A program made the position numbers and the translations under genes. The notes below the pieces were generated by a model, which saw only the letters and a list, made by a program, of their open reading frames with translations, did not search any database and had not been told where the DNA came from. A DNA stretch of 64,000 bases, taken from NCBI GenBank assembly GCA_963747005.1, contig CAVVDT010000013.1, positions 62,001 through 126,000 on the forward strand. The letters run 5' to 3'. Positions 32,456-42,964 of the stretch are shown in pieces. This DNA comes from CAVVDT01 sp963747005 (GTDB lineage Bacteria > Pseudomonadota > Alphaproteobacteria > Rhizobiales > Aestuariivirgaceae). Numbering within the stretch: the stretch's first letter is position 1; each line of letters begins with the position of its first letter.

Positions 32456-33637
32456 TCATGCCACCTGCCAGCCGCGCCCGGCGACGATGGCGCGTTCATC
32501 ATCATTCGCCATGCGCCTGTCCCACTCGGCAAGCAGCGGATGCACCTGACGGCGCCACAGCCACGGAACGAAGGCGACAAGGATCATGGTCATATAACCA
32601 TGCGGCAGGGTGGGCGCCAGCCGGTTGGTCCCCAGTTCCCAATAGCGCTTGGAGGCGTTGAGGTGGTGCTCGGAATGGCGCGTGAGATTGTAGAGCGCGG
32701 CGCTGGAGATCATCCGGTAGCTGTCCCAGGAATGCCGCTCCTCGATGCGCGCCCCCGGAACCCGCACCAGGCCGTAGTGCTCGATGTAGTTGACGCATTG
32801 CAGGTAGAGCATGCCGATGGCGGCCAGTCCGAGGAACACCACGCCCCCCTTGATGCCGGCTGCCCAGCAGAAGGCGGCAAGGATCGAAATCGACATGAAT
32901 TCGCCGCGCAAAGCACGGTTGTCCGGGCTGAGCCACGACTTGCCGCGCCGCTTCAGCCGGTTGGCCTCGAAGGCAAAGGCCCGCCTGATCTGGCCGCTGG
33001 TGGAGCGCAGGAAGAACTTGAGGACATATTCGCCGCGCCGTGCCGTTGCCGGATCGAGATCGGTGGCCACATTGCGGTGATGGCCGTGCACATGTTCGAT
33101 GGCGAAGGTGGTGTCGAAGGAAAACGCCAGCAGCCAGCGTCCCATGACGACCGCCACCGGGTTGCCGGAACGATGGACGAGTTCGTGCGCCACGTTGATG
33201 CCGCCGGCGCCATAGAACAGGCCCAGCGTCGCAAAGCAGCCGATGAAATCGAAGGTCGACAGGTTGGCGCGAACCGCAGCGAGGTCGATACCCAGCGCGT
33301 GCTGGAACAGCCACACGAGGCCGAACGGGTCGCCGCTGCTCAAGAAGGTGGCGAAGAGCGCGCTCATGACCGCAATGAGCGGCAGGGCAAGGTAGAGAAA
33401 TGCATCGAGCACCGCGGCTACGACGTTGCCGTAGACCTTGCGGCTGTTGCCGACCAGTTCATCGAGGAGCGTGGTGGTGCCGATGCCGCCGGCAAACGCC
33501 ACCCACGGCCAGTGCCCCCCCAGTGCCAGAAAGACCAGGCCGGTACAGAGAAATGCGGTCATGCCACCGTAACGCACGTATATCATGGGCAGCCCTATCA
33601 CCTGAAGTTGCCTTGAACTATCACGCAATTCCCCCAT
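32456..33637 (-). CDS. AlkB-like membrane diiron monooxygenase
   Basis: An integral-membrane non-haem diiron hydroxylase of 393 residues. All histidine motifs of the alkane hydroxylase/xylene monooxygenase branch are present: HELVHR (His151), EHVHGHHR (from His182), NYIEHYGL (His287) and RHSEHH (His321-325). About six hydrophobic segments surround them. AlkB oxidises terminal methyl groups of medium-chain alkanes and related chains, needing rubredoxin; no rubredoxin gene is adjacent. It lies between a GNAT gene and an AsnB-like gene in one apparent operon, so the substrate may be a lipid or acyl intermediate rather than fuel alkane. Confidence 0.92.
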   Translation of the reverse strand: MGELRDSSRQLQVIGLPMIYVRYGGMTAFLCTGLVFLALGGHWPWVAFAGGIGTTTLLDELVGNSRKVYGNVVAAVLDAFLYLALPLIAVMSALFATFLSSGDPFGLVWLFQHALGIDLAAVRANLSTFDFIGCFATLGLFYGAGGINVAHELVHRSGNPVAVVMGRWLLAFSFDTTFAIEHVHGHHRNVATDLDPATARRGEYVLKFFLRSTSGQIRRAFAFEANRLKRRGKSWLSPDNRALRGEFMSISILAAFCWAAGIKGGVVFLGLAAIGMLYLQCVNYIEHYGLVRVPGARIEERHSWDSYRMISSAALYNLTRHSEHHLNASKRYWELGTNRLAPTLPHGYMTMILVAFVPWLWRRQVHPLLAEWDRRMANDDERAIVAGRGWQVA

Positions 33638-33677
33638 GGGAAAGAGTGCCGCCTGTCGCGGTCGCGAACGCAGCCGG

Positions 33678-34190
33678 TCAGGAGGCGCCGGCTACAGCGC
33701 TGCGGCGTTCCAGCAGGATGACGTCGAGCCATTGGCCGGCCAGCGGGCCATGCGACATGCGTCCCAGGCGCTCGCGCCGGCCGACGTCGCGAAACCCGCA
33801 CGCCCGGTGCAGCTTCAGGCTGGCGACATTCTCCGGAAAGATGCCAGCCTGCAAGGTCCAAAGGCCGCAACGCTCGGAGTGCTCGATGAGGGCGGCAAGC
33901 AGCTTTCGACCGACGCCCTGGCCATGCGCCCGGGCAGCGACGTAGATGCTGACTTCGGCCACCCCGCGATAGACCGGACGCGCCGAGACCGCAGACAGGG
34001 CGGCGAAACCGACGATGGCGCCCTCAATTTCGGCGACCAGCCGGCAAGCGGCGAGGTGCTTTGCGTCCCAATCCGACCAGGAGGGCGCGTGGTCCTGAAA
34101 GGTTGCAAGCCCCGAGGCGATGCCCTCGGCATAGACCGCGAGAACGCCTTGCGCATCCGCAACGCTCATGGGCCTGAGGAGAGTGGTCAT
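33678..34190 (-). CDS. GNAT N-acetyltransferase (PAT/MddA-like)
   Basis: A 170-residue acetyl-CoA-dependent transferase. The opening LLRPMSVADAQGVLAVYAEG, the core RPVYRGVAEVSIYVAARAHG and the pyrophosphate-binding RAHGQGVGRKLL are typical of the phosphinothricin/methionine sulfone acetyltransferase group, as is the WTLQAGIFPENVAS segment and GFRDVGRRERLG. Members acetylate small amino-acid-like amines. The ATG at 34190 is preferred by family start; an in-frame codon 114 bp earlier adds unrelated sequence. It ends 40 bp before the AlkB-like gene and probably leads that operon. Confidence 0.9.
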   Translation of the reverse strand: MTTLLRPMSVADAQGVLAVYAEGIASGLATFQDHAPSWSDWDAKHLAACRLVAEIEGAIVGFAALSAVSARPVYRGVAEVSIYVAARAHGQGVGRKLLAALIEHSERCGLWTLQAGIFPENVASLKLHRACGFRDVGRRERLGRMSHGPLAGQWLDVILLERRSAVAGAS

Positions 34191-34294
34191 GTCGCAGTTC
34201 TTCTTCGTTGTCGGTCGGCAAATTGTGATTTGACCGTGGAGGTGATGAGGCGCACACTTCATACTGCATACTGCTAGGAAAGGAGGTCTCGAAG

Positions 34295-34348
34295 ATGAAA
34301 CCACCGACGAATTTTCGGCCGGCCTTTCAGCCTCCCTTTACCGAGTAA
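34295..34348 (+). CDS. 17-codon micro-ORF with strong Shine-Dalgarno
   Basis: The frame encodes MKPPTNFRPAFQPPFTE. The ATG is preceded by AAAGGAGGT with an 8-nt gap, the best ribosome site I saw in the window. The peptide is proline- and phenylalanine-rich with a repeated F-x-P pattern. It is divergent from the GNAT gene. It could be a leader peptide, a small functional peptide, or a spurious frame; no homologue comes to mind. A 9-bp inverted repeat begins within its second half, so translation could affect folding. Confidence 0.35.
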   Translation: MKPPTNFRPAFQPPFTE

Positions 34349-34362
34349 GCATGAAGGCCGGC
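34318..34362 (+). promoter_or_regulatory. Inverted repeat overlapping the micro-ORF
   Basis: GCCGGCCTT at 34318-34326 and AAGGCCGGC at 34354-34362 are perfect complements separated by 27 nt. The left arm lies in the micro-ORF and the right arm just after its stop, as in leader-peptide attenuators. No T-run follows, and no gene follows on the plus strand until parE at 35128, so a role is uncertain. Confidence 0.35.
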
Positions 34363-34522
34363 AACCCACAATCCGAACCGGGGCGCAAGTTCCGGGTATG
34401 ATGCGTCGTCATCCGGTTTATGCCTTATGCGTTTCATCCCCTCTGCCCCTGATGAACGGGCGCCGGGACGGTGCAGATCAGCCGGTTGCTAAATCGGCAT
34501 AAGGGTTAAATCCCCTGCAATC

Positions 34523-34552
34523 GGGCTCCGCGCACATCACGTGGCGGAGCCC
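34523..34552. terminator. Hairpin downstream of the exported-protein gene
   Basis: GGGCTCCGC and GCGGAGCCC pair perfectly over 9 bp around a 12-nt loop. On the minus strand it lies about 65 nt after the stop at 34618 and could end that transcript. There is no T-run after it on either strand. Confidence 0.4.
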
Positions 34553-34617
34553 ACGATTTATTATCTTGGGACATCGCTGGCACCATGCCGGCGATCCGGC
34601 AGCAGCCGTCAGGGGGG

Positions 34618-34932
34618 CTAGTTGGTATTTTCGTTGGTGTAGCGGACGCAGCGCTGGGTGAGGCCCAGGGGCAAGCCGAAGAGAGTATTGCTGGCGCCCC
34701 ATGTGCAGCGTTCGACGTAAGGTCCCTTGTCCGGCCCCTGCAGGCGGGCGGTGCCGAAGCTGTAGGAGACATCGCCCGGGTAGCGCGTATGCAGGTCGAT
34801 GATGCGTTGACCGCGGTGGAAGGCGGGGTCATCACGGCCTCTGCCGCGCGCATCCGCAGGACCGATCAACGGCAACAGTGCCGACACCGTCAGAAGTGCT
34901 GTGCCTGCAAGAGCCTTGCGCAATCCCGTCAT
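34618..34932 (-). CDS. Small exported protein of unknown function
   Basis: A 104-residue protein with a clear signal peptide (MTGLRKALAGTALLTVSALL, cleavage near ADA-RG). The mature part has 75 residues with two cysteines (YVERCTWG and TQRCVRYT), likely joined in the periplasm, and several aromatic residues. I do not recognise the family. The ATG at 34932 has GAAGGGA upstream; a longer in-frame start 33 bp earlier is possible but would place charged residues before the signal peptide. It is divergent from parE. Confidence 0.7.
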   Translation of the reverse strand: MTGLRKALAGTALLTVSALLPLIGPADARGRGRDDPAFHRGQRIIDLHTRYPGDVSYSFGTARLQGPDKGPYVERCTWGASNTLFGLPLGLTQRCVRYTNENTN

Positions 34933-35127
34933 CACCCGTTCCCTTCGCGGCGCCATTGCCATCCCGTAGGGTGACAGTGTAACGCCATTCCCCGCGAAGT
35001 CCAAGCCGCACCCGCTGAGCCTCGCCGCGGCAACGTGGCAATGGCATACTGCGGCAGAATCGAATTCGCGAAGGTGCTGCCGCCAAGCGGTACCGTCAGA
35101 AGATTTGAGTCCGAATTGCCGAAATCC

Positions 35128-37164
35128 ATGCCAAAGGTCCGGGATCTCTTTGACAAGCTGGAAGCCGAGGTGGCCCCGGACGCCGCCAAGGCACGGGTGT
35201 TGAAGGCGCAAGCCCGCAAGGCCGAGGACGGCTACACCGCTGCCGACATCGAGGTGCTGGAGGGCCTGGAGCCGGTGCGCCGGCGGCCCGGCATGTATGT
35301 AGGCGGCACCGACGAAAAGGCCCTGCATCACCTGTTCGCCGAAGTGATCGACAACGCCATGGACGAGGCGCTTGCCGGCCATGCCACCTTCATCGAGGTC
35401 GACTACGGCGCCGACGGCTTCCTTACCGTCAACGACAACGGCCGTGGCATCCCTGTCGACCCGCACCCGAAATTCACCGACAAATCGGCGCTGGAAGTGA
35501 TCATGACGACGCTGCATTCGGGCGGCAAGTTCGATTCCAAGGTCTACGAGACGTCGGGCGGCCTGCACGGGGTCGGCGTCTCGGTGGTCAACGCCCTGTC
35601 GGCCGAACTCGAGGTCGAGGTGGCGCGCGGCCAGATGCTCTATCGCCAGGTCTACCGGCGCGGCGAGCCTGTGGGACCGCTAAGCGACGAGGGCAGGGTC
35701 CACAACCGGCGCGGTACCCGCATCCGCTTCAGGCCCGATGAACAGATTTTCGGCAAGGGATGCGCCTTCCGGCCCGACCGGCTCTACCGCATGGCGCGCT
35801 CCAAGGCGTTCCTGTTCGGCGGGGTGGAAGTTCGCTGGCGCTGCGATCCATCGCTGATCGCGGCCGGCGACGGGACCCCGGCCGAGGCACGGCTGCATTT
35901 TCCGGGCGGCCTCAAGGATTATCTCGACGATGCCATCAAGGGCCGTCCGCGCGTGGTCGATGAACTGTTTTCCGGACGGGTGTCAAAGCCCGGTGGCCAT
36001 GGCTCGGTCGAATGGGCGATCGGCTGGTACGGCGGCGCTGACGGCTTCGTCTCGTCCTACTGCAATACCGTGCCTACCATCGAAGGCGGCACCCACGAAC
36101 AGGGCCTCAAGGCTGCGCTTACCCGCTCGCTGAAGGCCTATGGCGAGTTGAAGGGCACCAAGCGGGCGAGCGTGATCACCGCCGACGATATACTGGTCTC
36201 GGCCGGCGTCATGCTGTCGGTGTTCATCCGCGAGCCGGAATTCCAGGGCCAGACGAAGGAAAAGCTGGCCAGCCAGGAGGCGGTGCGCATCGTCGACCAG
36301 GCCTTGCGCGACCATTTCGACCATTGGCTGACCGGCCATCCGGCGCAGGCCGACAAGCTGCTGGAATGGATCATCGAGCGCGCCGACGAGCGCTTGCGGC
36401 GCCGCCAGGAGCGCGAGGTCGGGCGCAAGACGGCGGTGAGGAAACTGCGTCTGCCGGGCAAGCTGGCCGACTGTTCAGCGGCTGCGGCGTCGGGCTCTGA
36501 ACTGTTCATCGTCGAGGGCGATTCGGCCGGTGGCTCGGCCAAGCAGGCGCGCAACCGCACCACCCAGGCGATCCTCCCCTTGCGCGGCAAGATCCTCAAC
36601 GTCGCCAGCGCCGGGCGCGACAAGCTGGCCCAGAACCAGCAGCTTTCCGATCTCATGCAGGCGCTGGGGTGCGGTGCCGGCAGCCATTATCGCCACGACG
36701 ACCTGCGCTACGACAAGATCATCATCATGACCGACGCCGACGTGGACGGCGCCCACATCGCCTCGCTGCTGATCACCTTCTTCTTCCGGCAACTGCCCAA
36801 GCTGGTTGAGGAAGGGCACCTCTATCTCGCCGTCCCGCCGCTTTACCGCCTGGCGCAAGGCTCGAAGACCGCCTATGCCCGCGACGACCAGCACCGCGAT
36901 GAACTCATGCGCACCACCTTCAACGGGCGCGGCAAGGTCGAGGTCTCGCGCTTCAAGGGTCTGGGCGAGATGATGCCGGCCCAGCTCAAGGAAACCACCA
37001 TGGATCCGGCCAAGCGCACCCTGCTGCGCGTCGGGTTCAAGGAGAGCGAGAAGGCAACCGTCGCCGATGCGGTGGAACGGCTGATGGGTAACAAGCCCGA
37101 ATCACGCTTTGCGTTCATCTCCGAGCGCGCCGAGTTCATCGGCGAGAACGATCTGGATATCTGA
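35128..37164 (+). CDS. parE: DNA topoisomerase IV subunit B
   Basis: The ATPase subunit of topoisomerase IV, which unlinks daughter chromosomes. Of about 678 residues, the GHKL part has IDNAMDEAL, NDNGRGIPVD and GGLHGVGVSVVNAL; the TOPRIM part has FIVEGDSAGGSAK and IMTDADVDGAHI, ending in a C-terminal VSRFKGLGEMMPAQL. The sequence VEGDSAGGSAKQARNRTTQA fits ParE rather than GyrB, and no GyrB-type insertion is seen. The start is uncertain: the ATG at 35128 (MPKVRDLFDKLE) lacks a strong ribosome site, and an in-frame ATG at 35035 is also possible. Confidence 0.93.
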   Translation: MPKVRDLFDKLEAEVAPDAAKARVLKAQARKAEDGYTAADIEVLEGLEPVRRRPGMYVGGTDEKALHHLFAEVIDNAMDEALAGHATFIEVDYGADGFLTVNDNGRGIPVDPHPKFTDKSALEVIMTTLHSGGKFDSKVYETSGGLHGVGVSVVNALSAELEVEVARGQMLYRQVYRRGEPVGPLSDEGRVHNRRGTRIRFRPDEQIFGKGCAFRPDRLYRMARSKAFLFGGVEVRWRCDPSLIAAGDGTPAEARLHFPGGLKDYLDDAIKGRPRVVDELFSGRVSKPGGHGSVEWAIGWYGGADGFVSSYCNTVPTIEGGTHEQGLKAALTRSLKAYGELKGTKRASVITADDILVSAGVMLSVFIREPEFQGQTKEKLASQEAVRIVDQALRDHFDHWLTGHPAQADKLLEWIIERADERLRRRQEREVGRKTAVRKLRLPGKLADCSAAAASGSELFIVEGDSAGGSAKQARNRTTQAILPLRGKILNVASAGRDKLAQNQQLSDLMQALGCGAGSHYRHDDLRYDKIIIMTDADVDGAHIASLLITFFFRQLPKLVEEGHLYLAVPPLYRLAQGSKTAYARDDQHRDELMRTTFNGRGKVEVSRFKGLGEMMPAQLKETTMDPAKRTLLRVGFKESEKATVADAVERLMGNKPESRFAFISERAEFIGENDLDI

Positions 37165-37172
37165 AGGCACGC

Positions 37173-38981
37173 CTAATCCGCCTGCACCTTCACGTAGGTG
37201 CCCGGTGCATCGGCCAGGGCCTCCAGCTTGCCGTCGCCGGGCTGGCGGGCGGGGACCTTCTTGCCCGAACGCTTGCCGATCCATGTCGCCCAGTCGGGCC
37301 ACCACGAGCCAGCGTGTTCGGTGGCGCCCTTCAGCCAGTCCTCCAGCACATCGGCACCCTTGTCGTTGGTCCAGTACTGGTATTTCCCCGCATCCGGCGG
37401 GTTGATGACGCCGGCGATGTGACCGGAGCCGGCGACCACCAGGCGCGTTTCGCCGCCGAGGAACTGGCCGATGCGGAACGATGAGGCGAGGGGGGCGATG
37501 TGGTCCTCACGGGCGGTGAGGTTGTAGACCGGTATTTTCACCTTCTTCAGATCGACGCGCACCCCGTCGAGCACCATGCGGCCCTGCGACAGGTGGTTGT
37601 TGAGATAGCACTCGCGCAGATAGAACGAATGCACCGCCGCCGGCATGCGGGTCGAGTCCGAGTTCCAGTAGAGAAGGTCGAAGGGGACCGGATCCTTGCC
37701 TTTGAGGTAATTGGAGACGACGTAGGACCAGATGAGGTCGTTGGAGCGCAACAGGTTGAAGGCATTGGCCATGCGCTTGCCTTCCAGATAGCCCTTTCCG
37801 GCCATCTGGCGTTCCACGCCGGTCACCTGCTCCTCATCGACGAACACCAGAAGATCGCCGGCCTTCTCGAAATCCACCTGGGCGGCAAAGAAGGTGGCCG
37901 AGGCAATGCGCTCGTCCTTTTGGGCGGCCATGTAGCCGAGGGTTGCCGATAACAGCGTGCCGCCGATGCAATAGCCGATGGCGTTGACGGTCTTTTCCCC
38001 CGTTGCCGCCTCGATTGCCCCGAGTGCGGCCATGATGCCGTCGCGCATGTAGTCGGCAAAGGTCTTCATGGCGAGGCGATCATCGGGGTTCACCCACGAC
38101 ACCACGAACACGGTGAGCCCCTGCGCCACCGCCCAGGAAATGAAGGACTTGGCCGGGTTGAGGTCGAGGATATAGAACTTGTTGATCCACGGCGGTACGA
38201 TCAGGAGCGGGCGCTCGTAGACCTTCGGCGTCGAGGGTGCGTACTGGATGAGCTCGATCAGTTCGTTGCGGAACACCACCTTGCCGGGACTAAGCGCCAT
38301 GTTGCGCCCCACCTCGAAGGCCGATGCATCGGTCTGGCTGATGTGCAAGGAACCATCGCCCGCCTTCAGGTCCTTCAGGAGGTTGTCCAGTCCCTCGGCC
38401 AGGTTGGCGCCGTTGGAGGCGAGCGTCAGCCGCAGCACCTCCGGATTGGTGATGGCGAAATTGGTGGGGGACAGCGCATTGGCGATCTGGTCCACGTAAA
38501 AGCGGGCCTTCTGGCGGGTGTGTTCGTCGATGCCGTCGGCCTCGACCACCAGATCATGGGCCCAGCGGGCGGTCATAAGGTAGGATTGCTTGAGGAAGTC
38601 GAAGACCTGGTTCTTTTCCCAGTCATGATCCTTGAAGCGGCGGTCGGAGCGCTCGGGCTCGACCACCGGCTCGACCGTCTCGCCGAGAAACCGCCGCCAG
38701 GCATTCTGCCAGATGCGCGAATGGCCCTGCCACAGCTCGTATTGCGCCTCCAAGAGCTTGTCGGGCCGGTCGGCATAGGTGCGGCCGATCTCGCCGAAGG
38801 TCTTTGCCATCTGCTCGAAGGTCGGCTGGGCGGTCGTGTCGGGCTCGACCTGTTCGCGGTGCTCGGCGTAAAGCTGCGCCACGGCGGCGGCGCGGTCCAT
38901 GACCCGCGTCATGTTGCGCATGAACTCGCCCGGATCGGCAAGGCTGTAGTCGGTATTGGGGGCGGGCTTGCCGTCGGCCAT
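37173..38981 (-). CDS. phaC: Class I poly(3-hydroxyalkanoate) synthase
   Basis: Polymerises hydroxyacyl-CoA (mainly 3-hydroxybutyryl-CoA) into storage granules. The 602-residue product has a class I-type N-terminal part, then the alpha/beta hydrolase core with lipase-like box GYCIGG (catalytic Cys338), WINKFYILDL, the acid in AREDHIAP and the histidine in GSGHIAGVINPP. Length is normal for class I. It is convergent with parE, 8 bp apart. The phasin gene at 48076 is the other PHA gene in the window; phaA and phaB are not here. Confidence 0.96.
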   Translation of the reverse strand: MADGKPAPNTDYSLADPGEFMRNMTRVMDRAAAVAQLYAEHREQVEPDTTAQPTFEQMAKTFGEIGRTYADRPDKLLEAQYELWQGHSRIWQNAWRRFLGETVEPVVEPERSDRRFKDHDWEKNQVFDFLKQSYLMTARWAHDLVVEADGIDEHTRQKARFYVDQIANALSPTNFAITNPEVLRLTLASNGANLAEGLDNLLKDLKAGDGSLHISQTDASAFEVGRNMALSPGKVVFRNELIELIQYAPSTPKVYERPLLIVPPWINKFYILDLNPAKSFISWAVAQGLTVFVVSWVNPDDRLAMKTFADYMRDGIMAALGAIEAATGEKTVNAIGYCIGGTLLSATLGYMAAQKDERIASATFFAAQVDFEKAGDLLVFVDEEQVTGVERQMAGKGYLEGKRMANAFNLLRSNDLIWSYVVSNYLKGKDPVPFDLLYWNSDSTRMPAAVHSFYLRECYLNNHLSQGRMVLDGVRVDLKKVKIPVYNLTAREDHIAPLASSFRIGQFLGGETRLVVAGSGHIAGVINPPDAGKYQYWTNDKGADVLEDWLKGATEHAGSWWPDWATWIGKRSGKKVPARQPGDGKLEALADAPGTYVKVQAD

Positions 38982-39150
38982 GGCGGATGCTCTCTTTTGT
39001 CGCAGGCAAGCTTAGTCGCAAGCCGTGACGGTTTCAAATCGACAATTGTGATTCCGGCACCCGCGGTACACGGTGTTTGTAGACAAATGAAGGCTTTGCG
39101 GTCATAAAGCGGCCACCTGAACACCGCCTCCGCTCTCGGACACCCACGCG

Positions 39151-40470
39151 ATGACCACGACCCTGCGTCTCGGGCTCGCCGGCCTTGGTACTGTCGGCAC
39201 CGGCCTGCTCGATCTGCTTGCCAGCCATGCGGGGCTGATCGAAGCCCGCACCGGCGCAAGCGTTGAGGTCGTGGCAGTGAGTGCCCGCGACCGCAAGCGC
39301 CGCCGCGGCGGCCACGACCTCTCGCGCCTTGAATGGTTCGACGATCCCGTCGCGCTGGCGGCGAGCGACACGATCGACGTCTTCGTGGAACTGATGGGCG
39401 GTGAGGGCGATCCCGCCAAGGCGGCCGTAGAGGCAGCGCTCAAGGCGGGCAAACCGGTGGTCACCGCCAACAAGGCGCTACTTGCCCATCACGGCACGGC
39501 ATTTGCCCACCTCGCCGATGCCGCCGGCGTGGCGCTCAATTTCGAGGCTGCCGTCGCCGGTGGCATACCCATCGTCAAGACCCTGCGCGAAAGTCTCGCC
39601 GGCAACCGCGTGGGGCAGGTTTTCGGCATCCTCAACGGCACCAGCAACTACATCCTCACCAAGATGGCGGACGAGGGCCGCGACTTTGCCGACGTGCTGG
39701 CCGAGGCGCAAAGCCTGGGTTTTGCCGAAGCCGACCCGACCTTCGACATCGGCGGTTTCGATGCCGCCCACAAGCTGGCGCTTCTCACCTCGCTTGCCTT
39801 CGGCACTGAGGTCGACCTCGACTCGATCTATATCGAAGGCATCGAGCACATCACCCTGGCCGATATCCGCAACGCCGCCGACCTCGGCTACAAGATCAAG
39901 CTTTTAGGCGTGAGCGTCGCCACCGCCGACGGCATCGAACAGCGGGTGCATCCCACCCTGGTGCCGGTGGATTCGCCGATTGCCGATGTGGACGGGGTGT
40001 TCAACGCGGTGGCGGTGAAAGGCGATTTTGCCGGCGACCTGATGCTCGAGGGCCGCGGCGCCGGGGGCCATCCGACCGCCTCGAGCGTCCTCTCCGATAT
40101 CGCCGATATCGCCCGCGGCACCCGCATCGCCACCTTCGGTGTGCCGGCCAGGGCACTGAAGCCCTATTCACGCGCCCGCATGCGCGCCCACGAGGGCGGC
40201 TATTATGTGGCGCTCGAACTCTTCGACCGTAGCGGCGAAGTGGCTGCCGTCGCCCGTACGCTGTCGGAAGAAGCGATCTCGATCGAAAGCATCGTGCAGC
40301 GCGCGCCGGTCAGCGCCCGCGGCGGCGATGGCGGCAAGCGGCGGACCGCGCCGTTCATTCTCATTACCCACGATACGCTCGAAAGCGCCATGCGCGGTGC
40401 CCTCGAACGCATCGAGGCGGAGGGCCACGCGGCGTCAAAACCGCGGATGATCCGCATCGAGCGCCTTTGA
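39151..40470 (+). CDS. hom: Homoserine dehydrogenase
   Basis: Reduces aspartate semialdehyde to homoserine on the way to threonine and methionine. The 439-residue product has an N-terminal nucleotide site (LGLAGLGTVGTGLL), the family signature around AVAGGIPIVKTLRESLAGN, NGTSNYILTKM, and FAEADPTFDIGGFDAAHKL with the catalytic Asp/Lys region. The C-terminal 80 residues form an ACT domain for threonine feedback. The ATG at 39151 fits the family start. It is divergent from phaC, and glpX follows after 55 bp on the same strand. Confidence 0.96.
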   Translation: MTTTLRLGLAGLGTVGTGLLDLLASHAGLIEARTGASVEVVAVSARDRKRRRGGHDLSRLEWFDDPVALAASDTIDVFVELMGGEGDPAKAAVEAALKAGKPVVTANKALLAHHGTAFAHLADAAGVALNFEAAVAGGIPIVKTLRESLAGNRVGQVFGILNGTSNYILTKMADEGRDFADVLAEAQSLGFAEADPTFDIGGFDAAHKLALLTSLAFGTEVDLDSIYIEGIEHITLADIRNAADLGYKIKLLGVSVATADGIEQRVHPTLVPVDSPIADVDGVFNAVAVKGDFAGDLMLEGRGAGGHPTASSVLSDIADIARGTRIATFGVPARALKPYSRARMRAHEGGYYVALELFDRSGEVAAVARTLSEEAISIESIVQRAPVSARGGDGGKRRTAPFILITHDTLESAMRGALERIEAEGHAASKPRMIRIERL

Positions 40471-40525
40471 ACCGGCGCGCGGATCGGCTAGTTATCATCC
40501 AGAGCATCACGGGGGAGGCTTTGCC

Positions 40526-41473
40526 GTGCTCAACAGAATCATGACCATTGAAATTGCCCGGGTCACCGAGGCAGCGGCCGTGGCGGCGGCGCGCCTGCGC
40601 GGGCGGGGCAGCGAAAAGGAGGCCGACCAGGTCGCCGTCGATGCCATGCGCAACGCCCTCAACACCATCGAGATGGACGGCAAGGTGGTGATCGGAGAGG
40701 GCGAGCGCGACGAGGCGCCGATGCTGTTTATCGGCGAAAAGGTCGGCACCGGCAGGGGACAGAAGATCGACATCGCCCTCGACCCGCTGGAGGGCACCAC
40801 GCTTGCCGCCAAGGCCATGCACAACGCCTTGTCGGTGATCGCCATGGCGGAGGCCGGCAGCCTGTTACATTCACCCGACTGCTACATGCAGAAGATCGCC
40901 ATCGGCGGCGGCTATCCGGCAGGCGTTGTCGACCTCGACGCCACGCCGGAAGAAAACATCAAGCGGCTGGCCGAGGCCAAGGGCTGCGCTCCTTCCGACA
41001 TCACCGCCTGCATTCTCGACCGCCCGCGCCATGCCGAGATCATCGCCGGGGTGCGCCGGGCGGGCGCCGCCATCCGCCTCATCACCGACGGCGATGTGGC
41101 GGGCGTCATCCACACGGCCGATCCGGTGGAGACCGGCATCGACATCTATATCGGCACCGGCGGCGCGCCGGAGGGCGTCCTGGCGGCGGCGGCGTTGCGC
41201 TGCATCGGCGGCCAGATGCAGGGCCGGCTGATTCTGAAGAAGCCCGAAGAGCGCGAACGGGCGCGCAAGATGGGCATCAAGGACCCTGACTACAAGTTCT
41301 CGCTGGAAGAGATGGCCTCCGGCGATGTCATGTTCGCCGCCACCGGCGTTACCGACGGCTCGATGCTGCGCGGCGTGCGCTTCGATCAGGGCTGGGTCAC
41401 CACCGAAACCGTGGTAATGCGCTCAGCCACCGGCGCGGTGCGCTGGATCAAGAAGCGCAGCCGGGCGAAGTAG
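40526..41473 (+). CDS. glpX: Class II fructose-1,6-bisphosphatase
   Basis: Gluconeogenic phosphatase of the GlpX family (lithium-sensitive fold). The 315-residue product shows VVIGEGERDEAPM and DIALDPLEGTTLAAK metal-site motifs, MHNALSVIAMAE, MQKIAIGGGYP, and TGAPEGVLAAAALRCIGGQM-type sequence read here as GTGGAPEGVLAAAALRCIGG. The start is a GTG at 40526 with GGGGAGG seven bases upstream; an ATG 15 bp later is a weaker choice. The pairing of hom then glpX on one strand recurs in alphaproteobacteria. It ends 3 bp before the convergent glycerol kinase. Confidence 0.95.
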   Translation: MLNRIMTIEIARVTEAAAVAAARLRGRGSEKEADQVAVDAMRNALNTIEMDGKVVIGEGERDEAPMLFIGEKVGTGRGQKIDIALDPLEGTTLAAKAMHNALSVIAMAEAGSLLHSPDCYMQKIAIGGGYPAGVVDLDATPEENIKRLAEAKGCAPSDITACILDRPRHAEIIAGVRRAGAAIRLITDGDVAGVIHTADPVETGIDIYIGTGGAPEGVLAAAALRCIGGQMQGRLILKKPEERERARKMGIKDPDYKFSLEEMASGDVMFAATGVTDGSMLRGVRFDQGWVTTETVVMRSATGAVRWIKKRSRAK

Positions 41474-41476
41474 CCT

Positions 41477-42964
<1,488 letters not shown>

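Larger units (their letters stand above)
34191..34617. other. Intergenic region with micro-ORF and two hairpins
   Basis: About 430 bp between the GNAT start and the 3' end of the exported-protein gene. It holds a 17-codon reading frame with an excellent ribosome site (34295-34348), a 9-bp inverted repeat spanning its 3' half (34318-34362) and a separate 9-bp hairpin (34523-34552). Each is listed separately. I recognise no known RNA family or riboswitch here. Confidence 0.6.

Noticed and set aside
30433..34348. Lasso-peptide cluster (AsnB-like cyclase plus short precursor)
   Set aside because: The AsnB protein keeps its full glutaminase domain with Cys2, no transglutaminase-like protease is present, and the 17-codon frame lacks a leader/core layout.
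34191..34617. Riboswitch or known structured RNA upstream of the exported-protein or parE genes
   Set aside because: The hairpins do not match any riboswitch core I know and lie in the wrong orientation for parE.
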